A DNA stretch of 64,000 nucleotides. Origin: Proteles cristata cristata (lineage: Eukaryota > Chordata > Mammalia > Carnivora > Hyaenidae). Positions 21,795 through 34,500 of this stretch are shown here, in pieces; within the stretch, counting starts at the first letter, position 1, and each line of letters opens with the position of its first letter. The stretch spans positions 1,339,117 through 1,403,116 of the forward strand of contig JAESUZ010000968.1 in the NCBI GenBank assembly GCA_017311185.1. Reading direction: 5' to 3'. The notes under the pieces are model-generated. The model ran no database searches. It was not told the DNA's origin and worked only from the letters and a program-made list of their open reading frames with translations. A program made the position numbers and the translations under genes.

Positions 21795-24700
21795 TCTCCG
21801 TTGCCAGGTTGAAATATTTATTTGAAAAATTGAAAACACAGATGCAATGTACTATACAAAGAAAGGTCTCAATACCATAATAAAAGTATTGTTGGAAGGG
21901 AACAAAAGCCAGTGGCTACCTGCCCTGGGAAGGTAGGCACTCAGTGGAAAATGAAATTCACTTATAGGAACTATTCTAATGGAAAACTGGGGGAAAGGTT
22001 AAAAACAGAAGAAAAAAACAAACCCAACCTATCCCTGCAAACCTAAATGTGAGAGTTTGTTATAAGTTATCACCAAGATTTATCTGAACCCCCTCGGTTT
22101 GTCCCTATGAGTAGTAATCAGCTTTGTTTAGGGCCTTCAAACCTGAGGTAGTTGAGGGTCACCTGAAAGACATGTCTGGAAATGATCTACTCTCAGAATC
22201 GGACCCCACGGCATCTGACCAATTGTATCCCGTTGCTTTGGCTCCTGGGGATGAGAGGCTGTGCCACCCCTCTGGGTCGCTGATCCTGTATTTGGTCTGA
22301 CCCTGGGAGATGAAGGGAACTTGAACAGCGGACAGCTGGCCCGGTTTGCTGTGGTGAAGGCTGGTAGGCCTGTGGTGGTGGTTTTCTAGGCTATACAGTG
22401 TGCTCTCTGGAGGACCAAAGATGGCGGAGGGCAAAGCCAATCTAGTTGAAAGGCCAATGCCAGGATCGAAGGCCTTCGTTGGCAAGAAGGATTTCCAGAG
22501 ATTTGCAAAGGTGGTAGAAGGTAGCAAGAACTTTACTCGTTGTCAAAGACCAGGGTAAGTGGAGCCGGCAGACCCCTCCAGGCTAAGGAGCCAGCTGCGA
22601 AGTGAGTGTGTCCCAGGTGCAAGTTCAGAACCAGCTTCTCAGGGAGAGGCCGAAGCAAACCAACCTGACTGAATGAACGATATGCATTGTGACCCCCGTG
22701 GTACCTGGTAAAACCCTGGTGTTGACTTGGCAGCTCAAACACTTCCAGAAAGGATGTTCTGGACAATGTTTGGTTCTTCCAGCCACTGGGTTAGGGACTC
22801 CGATTCAGATGGGATCCTAGGGACCCTGCTGTAAGCAGCAGAATCAGCAAAGAATCTAAATTAGTCTAATTTAAACTCCTGACTCAGATATAAAAGAACC
22901 CCACAAAGGTAGGTCTTTTCTATTTCGTTCCTTATGTACACACAAACCCTTACCCTAGAGGTATTAGAGCATTGTATTACAAAATTAAATAACGGATACA
23001 GCTGTCTTTCAGCCTCTGGTCGGCTCTAAGCCATTGCTTCGCTCTCCCTTGCTGTGACCCATTTACATTGACCCATGGGGCTTCAGTCACTACTGATGCT
23101 CAGGTGACTAATTTAAAAGGCTGTGAGGTTCATTTTTAGCCTTAGGATGTGATTTCTGTTTTAATCGACCGTTTTACCCCAAATATAGACACTCATTTTT
23201 AGAAAAGCCAAGGTAGGACAATTTGATTTTGGCTAGAGCATGGACCAGCTTCTAATGTGAGCGATGACCAACGAAATTATGCTGCATCTGGCCGCATTTC
23301 TCGAGCGAGAGGGGATTAGCTTGTGTTCCTGTTTAATTGCCTTCTCCAGGGTTGCATTACTTGCACAAAGTCCGCAAAGATTTAAAAAATTACCGTGGCT
23401 TCTTTTTAGACCGAGTGTCATTCAGAGAATCCTAGTGTGGTCCCATATGCTAGATTTTTTGTCACCACTGGTAACCCAGGCACAATAGTTCGGCTGAGAC
23501 TCTTGGGGAGTGAGGACTAGTCCGCTGTGGAAATGTTGACCCACTCTGCTAATGGACAATGGGGCTGGGGTTGGCGCACGCCCCTCATTCGGAGCCTCGG
23601 ATGGACAAACTCTGAGCACAAAGGAGCTTTAAAGCGTGAGACCACTCATCTTCCTCTGCTGGCCCCGTCCCCCCAAGTCCAATGTGGAGATCGCATGTCT
23701 GACTCTTGGAATCTGAGCTAACGGCAGAGCGTGCTTTGAGTGCCCTACTTAGGAAATGTAGAGAGGGAGGGGCGTGGTTAGGAAGGGGTGGGGTTGATTC
23801 ACAGTGATCAAACAGGACTCTCACAATCGGTCAGGTAGCAACACTTCGCTACGTTCCTTTGGGACGGGTCCTGGGAAGTGCTTGTTGGCTTTCTACCTAC
23901 GAGTTGCTACAGACAAGGAAGACAGTTTGTCCAAGATCCGAAGGTCACTTAAATGCTGGGGTCCATCTGGAGGTGGACACGTGGTGTCAGGCTACCCGCC
24001 TCTAGGAAGCTGTTAATGTGCCCTCTGTCCTCATCCCGACCGAGCAGCAAGGACCCGGGACGTGTGGCTGGAAGGGTTCGGAGCCAGTGGTCCCTCTTTC
24101 TCGGTTTCCCTGACCCAGATGCTCTGAGAAACCCGCTTGTTTCCGGGTCTAGGCCGGTAACAGACTGGGAAGCATGTTGGCTTTGTTTCTGATACTTGAA
24201 GACTGATGACCTAGGGCAGCAACGCGCACCTTGCCATCTTTACGTCTCAAATCCTGATTGCTCAAAGCGGCTTTTTGTAGGCTGCTGATGCTTAACGGAG
24301 GTTAGTAATAAATAGGGAAGGTACCAAACCAAGCACAGGGTTCTTTCCCGCTGGGAGCAAGTTAGCCTGATCTTCTGGGTCTATCAATTAGGTAGAACGT
24401 GGAACTCTATAGCTTCTTCAGGTTCAAGAGGATGACAAGGCAGCCATTTGGAGAAAGGAATTGGAAACCCCTCACGAGCTCCCCCTTAGGGTCCTGCCTG
24501 GGTCTGAAGGGAGGTGGCCCGGAAAATTCATTCCGGGATCAGAAATGTGGCTTCTCGCGCCAACACATTCAGACATGTGATTGGGTGACTCAGCCTGGTC
24601 ACGTGGAGTTCCCAAGAGCGGGGTCTCCCGAGACCGGGGCCGTGGGCATCCCTCTTTCCCTTCTTTCTTAAGCCCTGGTCGCTCGTGAAGGTGGGCAGGG

Positions 24701-25541
24701 GCTCTCCCAGCCAGGTGCTCGCTTTAGGAAGGAAAGGCACTCGCGCTGCTTCAGCCTTTGGAGGAAGGCGTGGCCCAGCAGCGGTGCCCGCCCCCGGGGC
24801 GTGGCCTCGGCCGCACCGTCCTCGCTCCGCAGGACACAGGGCATGGAGGCTGGCGTGGAGCACCAAGGTGGAGCCTAAGCAGCACCATTGCTTAACTGCT
24901 GTGGTTAGGGGCCCCCTGATGGCTCGGAGCTCCAGGGGCGCTCCCTTTGGGAGAATTGGCTTTACGAGTGAACGCTGAAAGAAGAAAACCAAAAACAAAA
25001 CCCCCAGAAAAACCCACCAGGGAAAAAAAAGAAAATCCAAGCGACCACCATAAGAAGCAGTGGAAAGCCATGGAACCGCCGAGAGAGGGGGAAGCTGCCT
25101 TGGCGTGCCAGCCAAGGACGCTCCTGCCGATCTGACGGCACAGGTTTGGGGCGGCGTCCTGGTTTGGAGCCCACCAGCCCTCTGACGCTCCCGGGTTGGT
25201 GCAAATGATGGAAACAGAAAGGGCTGAGAAGAAAACAAGAGAAGAGAAGGCGTAAGACGGCCCCTCGCCAGGCTCTCCGGAGCAGCGGGCCCCTCGGACA
25301 AGGATGCCGAGCATCCGGGGGTCAAACAGCAGGCAGAACTGGGAGGGAGGGCCTCTCTGCGGGGGCAGCCCTGGTCCCCCTCCTCCGTGGAAGGCCATTC
25401 GGGTCCCCGGCACTGGACAGTGGGAACGGTGTGCGGTGTGGCTGCCGCCGGGACCCCCGGGGGCTTAGGCTGCGGCTGGGGAATAACACACATAGACTGC
25501 AACAAGATTTACACTCGGACACGTGGGTTGGCGGTGTGGCT
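21795..25541 (-). other. HIP1: Probable HIP1 3' UTR
   Basis: The sequence past the TAG contains no recognisable SINE or L1 down to about 21.43 kb, as expected for a transcribed terminal exon. It has GC-rich, CpG-containing stretches at 24.75-24.85 and 25.3-25.65 kb. The first canonical AATAAA I see on the minus strand is at 21817-21822, with GT-rich sequence below it. Long 3' UTRs are known for HIP1. The exact 3' end is inferred and could lie further left. Confidence 0.5.
21817..21822 (-). terminator. Candidate HIP1 polyadenylation signal (AATAAA)
   Basis: The minus strand reads AATAAA here. A GT-rich tract (GTGGTTTTGAGGTTGGGG) follows about 40 nt downstream, around 21760-21780, as expected of a downstream element. 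It is the only non-repeat AATAAA I noticed on the minus strand between 21.5 and 25.5 kb. Confidence 0.4.
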
Positions 25542-25594
25542 CTATTCTTTTCCGGGGGCCGCTTCCTGCAGCGCCGGTGGAGATGCTTCTGTTC
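25542..25594 (-). CDS. HIP1: HIP1 last coding exon, C-terminal tail and TAG stop, residues ~1020-1036
   Basis: After acceptor TCTTTCAG the frame reads (G)TEASPPALQEAAPGKE and TAG. Human ends TEASPPTLQEVVTEKE, so the tail keeps its length but has diverged. The exon continues as 3' UTR. If the stop were read through, an in-frame TAA follows 10 codons later. Confidence 0.93.
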
Positions 25595-28500
25595 CTGAAA
25601 GACAACAATGGTCGCGTTTGTTCCTAGCGCTTCGCGTGCGCCCGCGGTCACATCCAACGGGAATGGCCACTAACGGTGGCTCTAAAGCACCTCATGCTCA
25701 TAGCCGTTCTCGTCCCTGAGAAAAGTACCCATCAGTGAGTGGTACACATCTGTGGTTGGCTCCCGCAGTTGACACAACCATTGGCAGTCCTGGTTGTGAT
25801 CAAGTTGGCCGCGTTAGACACGTGGGAAAGTAGCACACTCTAGGTGATACGGCCTTTCTGGGCTGGGCCCGATAGCACCCCCACTCCACTCCATTTCTGG
25901 CCCCTGACCCTTTCTATGGTGCGGCCATTGCCGCCCACCTCCGCCGGCCCTGGTTGGTGAGAGGCCTGTGATCCGCCTGCCCTGCCTGCTGGCCACCGTT
26001 TGACTATTGCTCATTTACTAATCAACTCTGCGTGAGCCATACAGGAAGGTGCTGGGCTGGAAACCAGGCTAACTGGGCAAGGAAGGGTGGGGAGAGGGGC
26101 TCACCAGTCAATGTTAAGGTCTTGAGAGGTGACCCCCCCCTTCCCCCCCCAAAGCTCTCAATTCACCACAATTTATGGCAGTTCTGGGTTTGGAGGTATT
26201 CTAACTGCAGGGAAAACACGCTCTGAGTCGTGAGGCGGCAGTCAGCGGCCTGAAGGGTGCTTCGTTGTGTCACGTCGGAGAAGGCCCTCCTTACATGCGC
26301 CGTCCCCTCCCCGCGCCCTCCGAGAGGCCCACCTTCCTCCCAGCCCTCAGCAACACCCGCGAGCTCATAGTGCTTTTTCCGAAGCTCTCCCAGTTTTTGG
26401 CGCTCCTTCTGCAGTTCGTTTTCCAGCTCCAGCACCCGGACCTGTGGGAAGAGAGGAATGTGCTTTTGAGAGGTGACCGGACAGTGGTCTCACTTTGACT
26501 CAATCCTTCTCCTCCTTCTTCTGCATCTCTTCTTCCTTCAGGTTATTCACCCCGTTTCCAGAGTGTACCCAGTTCTCAGTGTCAGCCTCATGTCTGCCGA
26601 TTTCCCCACCCTCTCCCATCTACCCGTCTACCCCCAGGGGCTCCTCCGGTTCCTCACTGGGGCCCCCTACTGGAGGTGATGCCTTATAGCCCCAACGCTT
26701 GATGGGCGTAGGGTTCATATCATCCTCCTCTGAACTCTCTGTCTGAAAGCAACCCCAATATCTAGCCCATCTGTGTGGCATGTTCCAATCCAATCCTCCT
26801 TCCCCTTCAATTACACTTTCCAGGCAAGAGCCAGCTTGATGGCTCCAGTATATTTGAGGGGCTGGTCCAGCTTACGGTTATCATTATACAGGAAAAAGCA
26901 CAATCTTCTGGAAAAGGCTGGTTCTTGGCTATCCTTACTCCTCATTAATTTTAGTTATTTTATTAATTTATGTATTAATTCAAGAAATGTTTGCTGAGCT
27001 GAGTACCCATCACGTACTCCGGGCTCTGCAGCAGGTGCTGGAGACACAGTGGTGCACAGACAAAATCCCCACTTCCTTTGCAGGGAGGGGGAAGACACAA
27101 ACTCATGAACGAGAACAGGTCAGACCCGTAACAAAAATGACACAGGGTCATGTGATAAGGGCTAATGAACCTCAGCAAAGGCTACTCGGGCAGGAAGGAG
27201 GTTGAGGTAAGGGAGAACAGAAAGGAGCCCTATGTAGCTGACATGAGAGAGAGGGCGAGGGCCATAGGAGAAGGGTGGGGAAATAGGCCGGGATCATGTC
27301 ACCCAGGGTCTGGGGCTGGGGTCAGGAATTTGGATATCAACAAGTGTGAAAGGAAAGCCACTGGAAGATTTTAAGCAGGGACATGAAATGCTTTTTTATC
27401 TTTATCTTTATGCTTTTAAGATATGTAGAATTGGCGCCACCTGGGTGACTCAGGCAGTTAAGCGTGACTTGATTTCAGCTCAGGTCATGATCCCACTGCT
27501 CGTGAGTTCAAGCCCTATGTTGGGCTCTGTATTGACAGCTTGCAGCCTGCTCGGATTCTCTCTCATACTCTCTGCCCACCCCCCACCCCCCCCTCACGTG
27601 TGTGTGCTTCCTCGCTCTCTCTCTCTCTCAAAGTAAATAAGTAAACTTAGAAAAAAAAAATATATATATATATATATGCGGAACCTGAACAAACTGTAGG
27701 GAGCAAGAGTGGAAGTAACGAGGCCCAGTTAGGTGGTTCCTTATATTTCTTTTCAAATTTTTGATTATGCAAAATGTAGAACATATACAGAGAAGTGGAG
27801 ATGGTATGGTGAACTCCATGTGCCTTCACAAGTTCCAACTAATTGTCAAGCCAGGGCTGGACCTGTCTCATCAATGCCCTTTTTTATTCTCTGCCCCAAC
27901 TGCCCCACCTCCCCGGTCTCTGCCACGGACTACTTGGAAACAAACACTTGCATACGTTAAGGTTAAGTTGCTTTTGCAGTAGAGTTCACCAGGAGAGAAA
28001 CAATGGTGGCTTAGGCTAGGTTAGGGAGATAGAAAAAAGGGGGAAAGTTCAGGCCTAGAGAGTCAGAGTTGACAGACCTGCTGGGGGACTGGTTGTAGAA
28101 GGAAGAGGGAGAAGAGAGGACCTAAGGACACTTCCTGGGTCTCTGCCACCCAGGTCTGGGGGGTGGGCGGGAGTGTTCCAGTTACTGAGATGGAGCAAAC
28201 AGGGGAGGGACAGATCTGAGTGGGCCCTGGTTTGGACCCATTAAGTTAGAGATGTATTTGGCATCAAGAGGAGGGATCAAGCAGGCAGCTGGACAAGCAC
28301 AGAGCTCAAGAAGATGGAGGCTGGGGAGAAGACTCTGGTACTTAGCATACAGATGGGATCTGCAGTCAAGAGGGGCTGGATAAGACCAGAAAGCAAGACA
28401 GCATAGAGAGTGGGGACTCAAGCCCGACCTCAGTTCTTCCAGTATTTGGCCATGTGACTTTTTCGAGAAGATGCCGAGAGAGAAACATACAGCAGTCTCA

Positions 28501-31500
28501 ACCTGGACTTTACTCCAAGGCTAGAAGCCTTAATTCTGGAACAAGGATGTTAGGATGCTGACGGATTCCTATTTTTTTCAGGATCCCATAGATTCCTATT
28601 CCTTTGGATGTCATAACTTTACTAAACAATCAAGGGTAATGGCATTGTCTTTTGATGGGTTCTCAGCGTATCGCTTTTTCTTTTTTTAAACCAAAGGTCA
28701 TACACAATGATTCATAGCAGAAGTTTAAAGAAAATACTGAAAAACAAAAAAAGCAGCCACAGACAGGGAACAAACCAGCGGCTGCCAGAGGGGAAGCGGG
28801 TAGAGGGATGGGTGCAATAGGTGAACGGTATTAAGAGGTCCAGGCTTCCAGTTATGAGATAAATAAGTCATAGGCACAGGGAATATGGTCAATACTATTG
28901 TCATAAGAAATAATAATGTCATGTTGTTGCATGGTGACAGATAGGGACCACACATGGAATTGTGGAATCACTACATGGACGCCTGAAATGAATGTAACAT
29001 TGTATGTCAACTACACTTCAGTGAAAAAATTGTCGATTGTAAGACATTAAATACTAGTTGACATCGGCTAGGAAACCCCTGATGGTAACATTGAAAGGGG
29101 CGGTAGTGAGCAAGAGTTAAGATTCAGATCTTAACCTATCATCTGTCTTTGCCTCGACTGGCCCTTCCAGTATCATTTGTATTCAGACCTGGGCTACTGT
29201 CCGTCTGTGTTTGCTTCCTCCCCAAGACTCTCCCCCGCCCCCCCACTGGCTTCTCTCTATGGGGATAATATTTGGGATTGATGTCACTGGCAACAGACAG
29301 TGGACTCAGAAGTGGGAATCGTACCTGGGAATCCATCTCCTGGCGTTTGATCTGGGTCAATGTCATGCTGGAGAAGTCCATGTTGTCTGTAAGGAGAGAG
29401 GGAAGGTCTTGTCAGATAATGCCCATGGCTGACTCCCCCTGAGAGGTGGCTGATGCCTACGCCCTGCTGAAATGCTTGGTTTGCCGGTTTCCAAACACAC
29501 TTGAAAGTCACTGAGGGACGGATGGGGCGGAAGTGCCGTGAAAGGGTAACGAGGCTCAGAACCCTACCCCGCAAGACAGCCAGGCCTGGAGAGTCATAAC
29601 TGAATCCAGAGACATCACTAAATGGAAAATCTACCTTAAGGTCTGTTGCCACGGTGATACAACTAGCACGCGTATGCGGTGTCCCCCCTTATGAGAACGT
29701 AAGTATGCGTGTGGAACGATGAACAGTACAGAATTCGGAAACAGAATTGTGGGACACTGGGATCATGAAAGAGGACATAAAGAATAGCTGAACGGGGGGG
29801 GTGGGGGTGGGGCGCTTGGGTGGCTCAGTCGGTTAAGTGCCTGACTTCGGGTCAGGTCATGATCTCATGGTATGTGGGTTCGAGGCCCACGTCGGGCTCT
29901 GTGCTGAGAGCTCAGAGCCTAGAGCCTACTTCTGATTCTGTGTCTCCCCCTATCTTTACCCCTCCCCCACTTGTAATCTGTCTCTCAGAAATAAACGTAA
30001 AAAAAAAAAAAATCGCTGGGCGCCTGGGTGGCTTAGTTGGTTAAGCGTCCGACTTTCACTCAGGTCATGATCTTGCGGTTCGTGGGTTCGAGCCCCGCGT
30101 CGGGCTCTGTGCTGACTGCCAGCTCAGAGCCTGGAGCCTATTTCAGAGTCTGTATCTCCCTTTCTCTCTGACCCTCCCCTGCTCACGCTGTCTCTCTCTC
30201 TCTCTCCTAGAAATAAAAAAAAAAAAAAAAAGCTGAACGGGATGGGTAAGAAAAGCATTGCTTCTGGAAGGCTACCTGTCTCCTCGATCTGTGATTTGCC
30301 GGAAATGGTTGAGGCCACAACAGTGGCGGTGGCCTGGTTCACTCCCCGAGAGGCCTGCTGCAGCTGGGCTAGGTTTGGGCTGTCCTTATCAGCTTTCACC
30401 TGCCAGGACCACAAAATACGGATTGAGGTTCACACAAAATACGGTGGCGGCGACTGCGTCAGTCAGTCTGACAGTTCTTGACAAACATGGTACCCGCCAT
30501 GGTCACCAATCAACTTCTTAAAAATCGCTGCCTCTGGGGTCAACTCCCCAGCATATTCGGTGGCCTCAGTCTCCAGCTTCCTGGTTATTCTGATAAACTG
30601 TCCCAGTTGTGGAAACTAATTTGGGGTGATGGTAAATAAGGACGATAAGAACACTCCCTGGGGTACTATAAAACTCACAGACAAATTTTGGTAGCAAGCT
30701 TTGTTCAATTAGCTGGGGCAATGATTCAAATGCAGAGACTCTTCAGGAGAGGCAGACATTGGTGGCGGAACTCCAGAGCTGAGCTGGGTGACCAGCTTGC
30801 GGCACTGACATATCCCTTAAGTGCTCCTTGATCGCCATGACTGTTAATCAGAGGCTGGCATGGCTGGGACCCTCAAAGGCCACTAGTTACAAAAGTGACG
30901 AAAGCCAAGAGGAGGTCACACGGTGAGCTGGGCAGAGGGGCTCCTTGCTGACAGATGAAAGGCTCTCAGAGGAGGGTAGTTTGGGATCCTTGAGAGGCAG
31001 AATTTTAATGTGGGACCCAACCGCGTGGACCCTGGATAAATCCTCTGTTCTTGGGGCAGGCTCCACGGTCCGAGTATCTCTAACCTCCCTGCCCTTACGG
31101 TGCCCCGGCGAGTCGTGCGCGGCTCCTACCTTAGACGCAGCCACGAGCTGGGCTGTGCTAGCAGCAATTTCATGTGAACACACCATCAGTTCCTCAAATT
31201 TCCCTCTGCCTTGTACCACCAGATCAGCTGCATCCCTGGTAGTCAGGAAGGGACAAGAGACATTATGTCACCGACGGCTCCAATTCCTTATGATCCCACC
31301 TCTAATTTTTTTTTAATGTTTTATTTATTTTTGAGAGAGAGAGAGGCAGTGTGAGCAGGGGAGGGTCAGAGAGAGAGGGAGACACAGAATCTGAAGCAGG
31401 CTCCAGACTCTGAGCAGTCAGCACAGAGCCCGACAGGGGGCTCGAACCCACGAACTGTGAGATAGATCATGACCTGAGCCAAAGATGGACGCTTAACTTA

Positions 31501-34500
31501 GACTAAGCCACTCAGGCGCCCCACGATCCCACCTCTAGACCTCCCCCATCACCCTGGCTTTTTCAGAGAGCACAGCCTGCCTGCTCTACCCCTGTGCTGC
31601 CAAGGAGATCCAGATTTCCTTTTAAACTTCTACTCCTGTCGGGGCGCTTGGGTGGCTCAGTCGGTTGAGTGTCCGATTTCAGCTCAGGTCTTGATCTCAA
31701 GACTCATCAGTTCGAGCCCCACGTCGGGCTCTATGCTGACAGCTCGGATCTTGGAGCCCGCTTTGTATTCTGTGTCTCTGTCTCTCCCTGCCCTTCCCCT
31801 CCCCCACTCTGCCTTTCAAAAATAAACATTAAAAAAAAGTTTTAGTCCTGTTGACTTCCCTATCAACAATTCATTTCTAAGGGGCAGATATTTTCCCTTG
31901 GCTATTTTCTGCATTGGGTCAATGGAATGGGGGTGGGGGTGAGGAGCCTTGGGAGCGACAGACACTTACACCATGACAGTGGCTCCCCAGCCCACAGCTT
32001 TGGATGCTGAAATGAGTCCTTCCGTCCATCGGGAATTCTTGGCATAAAACTCTTTAGGTGATGCTGTTCCCTAAGGAAGTGAAAAATAATAATGGCCAGC
32101 TTTTACTGAGTGCCTACTGTGTGCCGGGTGCTTTGCTTTCTTTTTTAAATTTCATTTTTTTAAATTTTTATTTATTTCTAGGAGAGACAGACAGCACGAG
32201 CAGGGGAGGGTCAGAAAGAGAGGGAGATACAGACTCTGAAATAGGCTCCAGGCTCTGAGCTGGCAGTCAGCACAGAGCCCGACGCGGGGCTCGAACCCAC
32301 GAACTGCAAGATCATGACCTAAGCGAAAGTCAGACACTTAACCAACTAAGCCACCCAGGCGTCCCACCGGGTGCTTTTATATATATATTTCTCCATATAG
32401 ACCTCATAGTAACCCCAAGAGCTAAGTATTATCATCCCATTTTACAGATGACAAAACTAAGAGTCAGAAAGGCAACAATACTTTTCAAGTTCATGCAGGA
32501 AATAGGGAAGTAAATCCCAGGCTTTTCTGACTCCAAAGCCCATAGCATTTCTATTAGATCACATTTCTATTAGATCACATTTCTACATCGTGTAGATAAG
32601 AGCATATATACACAGTCACGTATATATACGAACAACAGAATCAGACAGGAGTCCAACTGCTTGCCACGATTTGCCACAAGAGGAGACTACACAGTGAATA
32701 ATTTAAGCAAATGATTTCTGCTTGGAATTTTAAAATGTTTCCATGCTTTGGAAGCATCCTCCACTTCCAAATTCTAAGATGGTAGTCTTAGACTCTCCAG
32801 GTTCTCCTTACTCAGCCTCCCTCCCTATTTTGGGGGGCGGGGAGAAACCATGCCCTCCCGGACTGGTAAAAAGCACCACCATCACAGCAGATATGGCTTT
32901 GTCCTTTAAAGGACAGTTTTCAGGAGGCGCCTGGGTGGTGCAGTCAGTAAGGCATCTGACTCTTGGTTTCAGCTAAGGTCGTGACCTCAGTTTGTGGGAT
33001 CGAGCCCCGCGTCGGGCTCTGTGCTGACAGCGTGGGGCCTGCTTAAGATTCTCTCTCTGCCCTCTCCACCTCTCTCTCAAAGAAAATAAATAAATGTTAA
33101 AATAAGGGATAGTTTTCGGGCTCAGGAATCCCTGCCTGGGCCTCCGTCTCCTGAGCTGCACTGCAGGCAGGATGTGAGAAGGAAACATGACGACAGGAAT
33201 GCCAGCAGAGGACTGAGAAAGCCAAGTGATGACATTGACCAGAGACCGGGGTAGAGTCTGTCTGTGAGGAGCAGATTCTGCCGTCAGAGACAGACATGGC
33301 TGCACCCACCAGGAAAGGTCAGTGGCAGGCTGGCTCTTCTAATTTGCCCAGTTTTCTTTTCTTTTCCTTTTTTTGTTTTTAACGTTTTATTTATTTCTGA
33401 GAGAGAGAGAGAGACAGTGTGAGCAGGGGAGGGTCAGAGAGAGAGGGAGACACAGAATCTGAAGCAGGCTCCAGGCTCTGAGCTAGCTGTCAGCACAGAG
33501 CCCGACACGGGGCTTGAACCCAGGATCCTGACTTGACCTGAAGTTGGACGCTTAACCGACTGAGCCACCCAGGCACCCGATTTGCCCAGTTTTCAAAAGC
33601 TCTCCTTTCCTCCTCCAAGGGCCCAGACCTGTGAGGCGCACGGGGTTTCCAGAGCAGGATCTGGGGATGGCGTCTGGGATAATGAGCCTGCCGCTGAAGG
33701 CTGGGGCTCCCTGCTCCCTGGGGACCTGGTAGCTCCCCCAGCTTCTTCCCATGGCACCTGCACTTTGCCAGGGGAGAGGGGACCACGCCCTGAGATGGGC
33801 ACATGGGACAAGATGACAGCAGCCGGGGATGTGACTGAATGCGGATGAATGCATGGAGTAGATGGAGCCTTTGAGGGAACTGGAGCCTGTGAATGATGTC
33901 TGGTCCCCTGTCCAGGGGATCACAGCCACACTTACCCGGCCACTCTCCACTATCTCTCTCTGGAGGTCCTTAGAGGCCACAATCAGGACCTGGATAGCTT
34001 GCATGAGGCTCGTACAGGAGCCCAGGATCCTAGGGAAAGAAAGAAAAAAAAAGGTCAGGGACACAGAATGGAGATCAAGAGCAATGAAGCAGACGATTTT
34101 CTTTTTCATGCCTCAACCCAGGCAAACGTGGGATGGGTATACGGGGGGTGGGGGGCTGTGCGGTGAAGCCTTGGAGGAAAGGTGTGCGAGTGAGGAGGCT
34201 TGACCCATGGACAGTTTATATGATGCTTCTTGGGGTTTCTTTTCCCCTAAAATGCAACAGCAATATTATAAAGAATACCACTTTTGGGGCGCCTGAGTGG
34301 CTCAGTCGGTTAAGCGTCTGACTTCGGCTCAGGTCATGATCTCATGGTTCATGGGTTCAAGCCCCGCATCGGGCTCTGTGCTGACAGCTAGCTCATAGCC
34401 TGGAGCCTTCTTCAGATTCTGTGTCTCCCTCTCTCTCTGACCCTCCCCTGCTCACACTGTCTCTCTCTCTCTCTTCCTCTTAGAAATAAATAAAAAACAT

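Larger units (their letters stand above)
27340..28430 (+). mobile_element. Ancient interspersed repeat, broken by a SINE
   Basis: GGAAAGCCACTGGAAGATTT TAAGCAGGGACATG before the SINE, and ACAATGGTGGCTTAGGCTAG with GATGTATTTGGCATC after it, belong to one widespread mammalian repeat. Related pieces occur at 16305-16380 and 51930-52440. I cannot name the family with confidence. Confidence 0.45.
29786..30241 (+). repeat. Target-site duplication enclosing two tandem SINEs
   Basis: AGCTGAACGGG occurs at 29787 and again at 30231. Both SINEs lie inside one duplication. The left copy is followed by an expanded G run (29794-29812). Confidence 0.8.

Noticed and set aside
24892..25413. Second long open frame (173 codons) in the 3' UTR
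   Set aside because: It overlaps the previous one in another frame, which indicates few stops in GC-rich DNA and not a gene.
24528..25505. Open reading run of 325 codons on the minus strand just after the HIP1 stop
   Set aside because: It shares the HIP1 frame, but a TAA at 25509-25511 separates it from the TAG. The region is GC-rich 3' UTR with other long overlapping frames. It shows no conserved motif, and its peptide is low-complexity.
26163..26332. Extension of the HIP1 frame past exon 26333-26441 (GGPLGGRGEG...)
   Set aside because: A GTGGGC donor lies at the point where family similarity ends, and the true last exon with the family C-terminus is at 25594. The extension would be intron retention.
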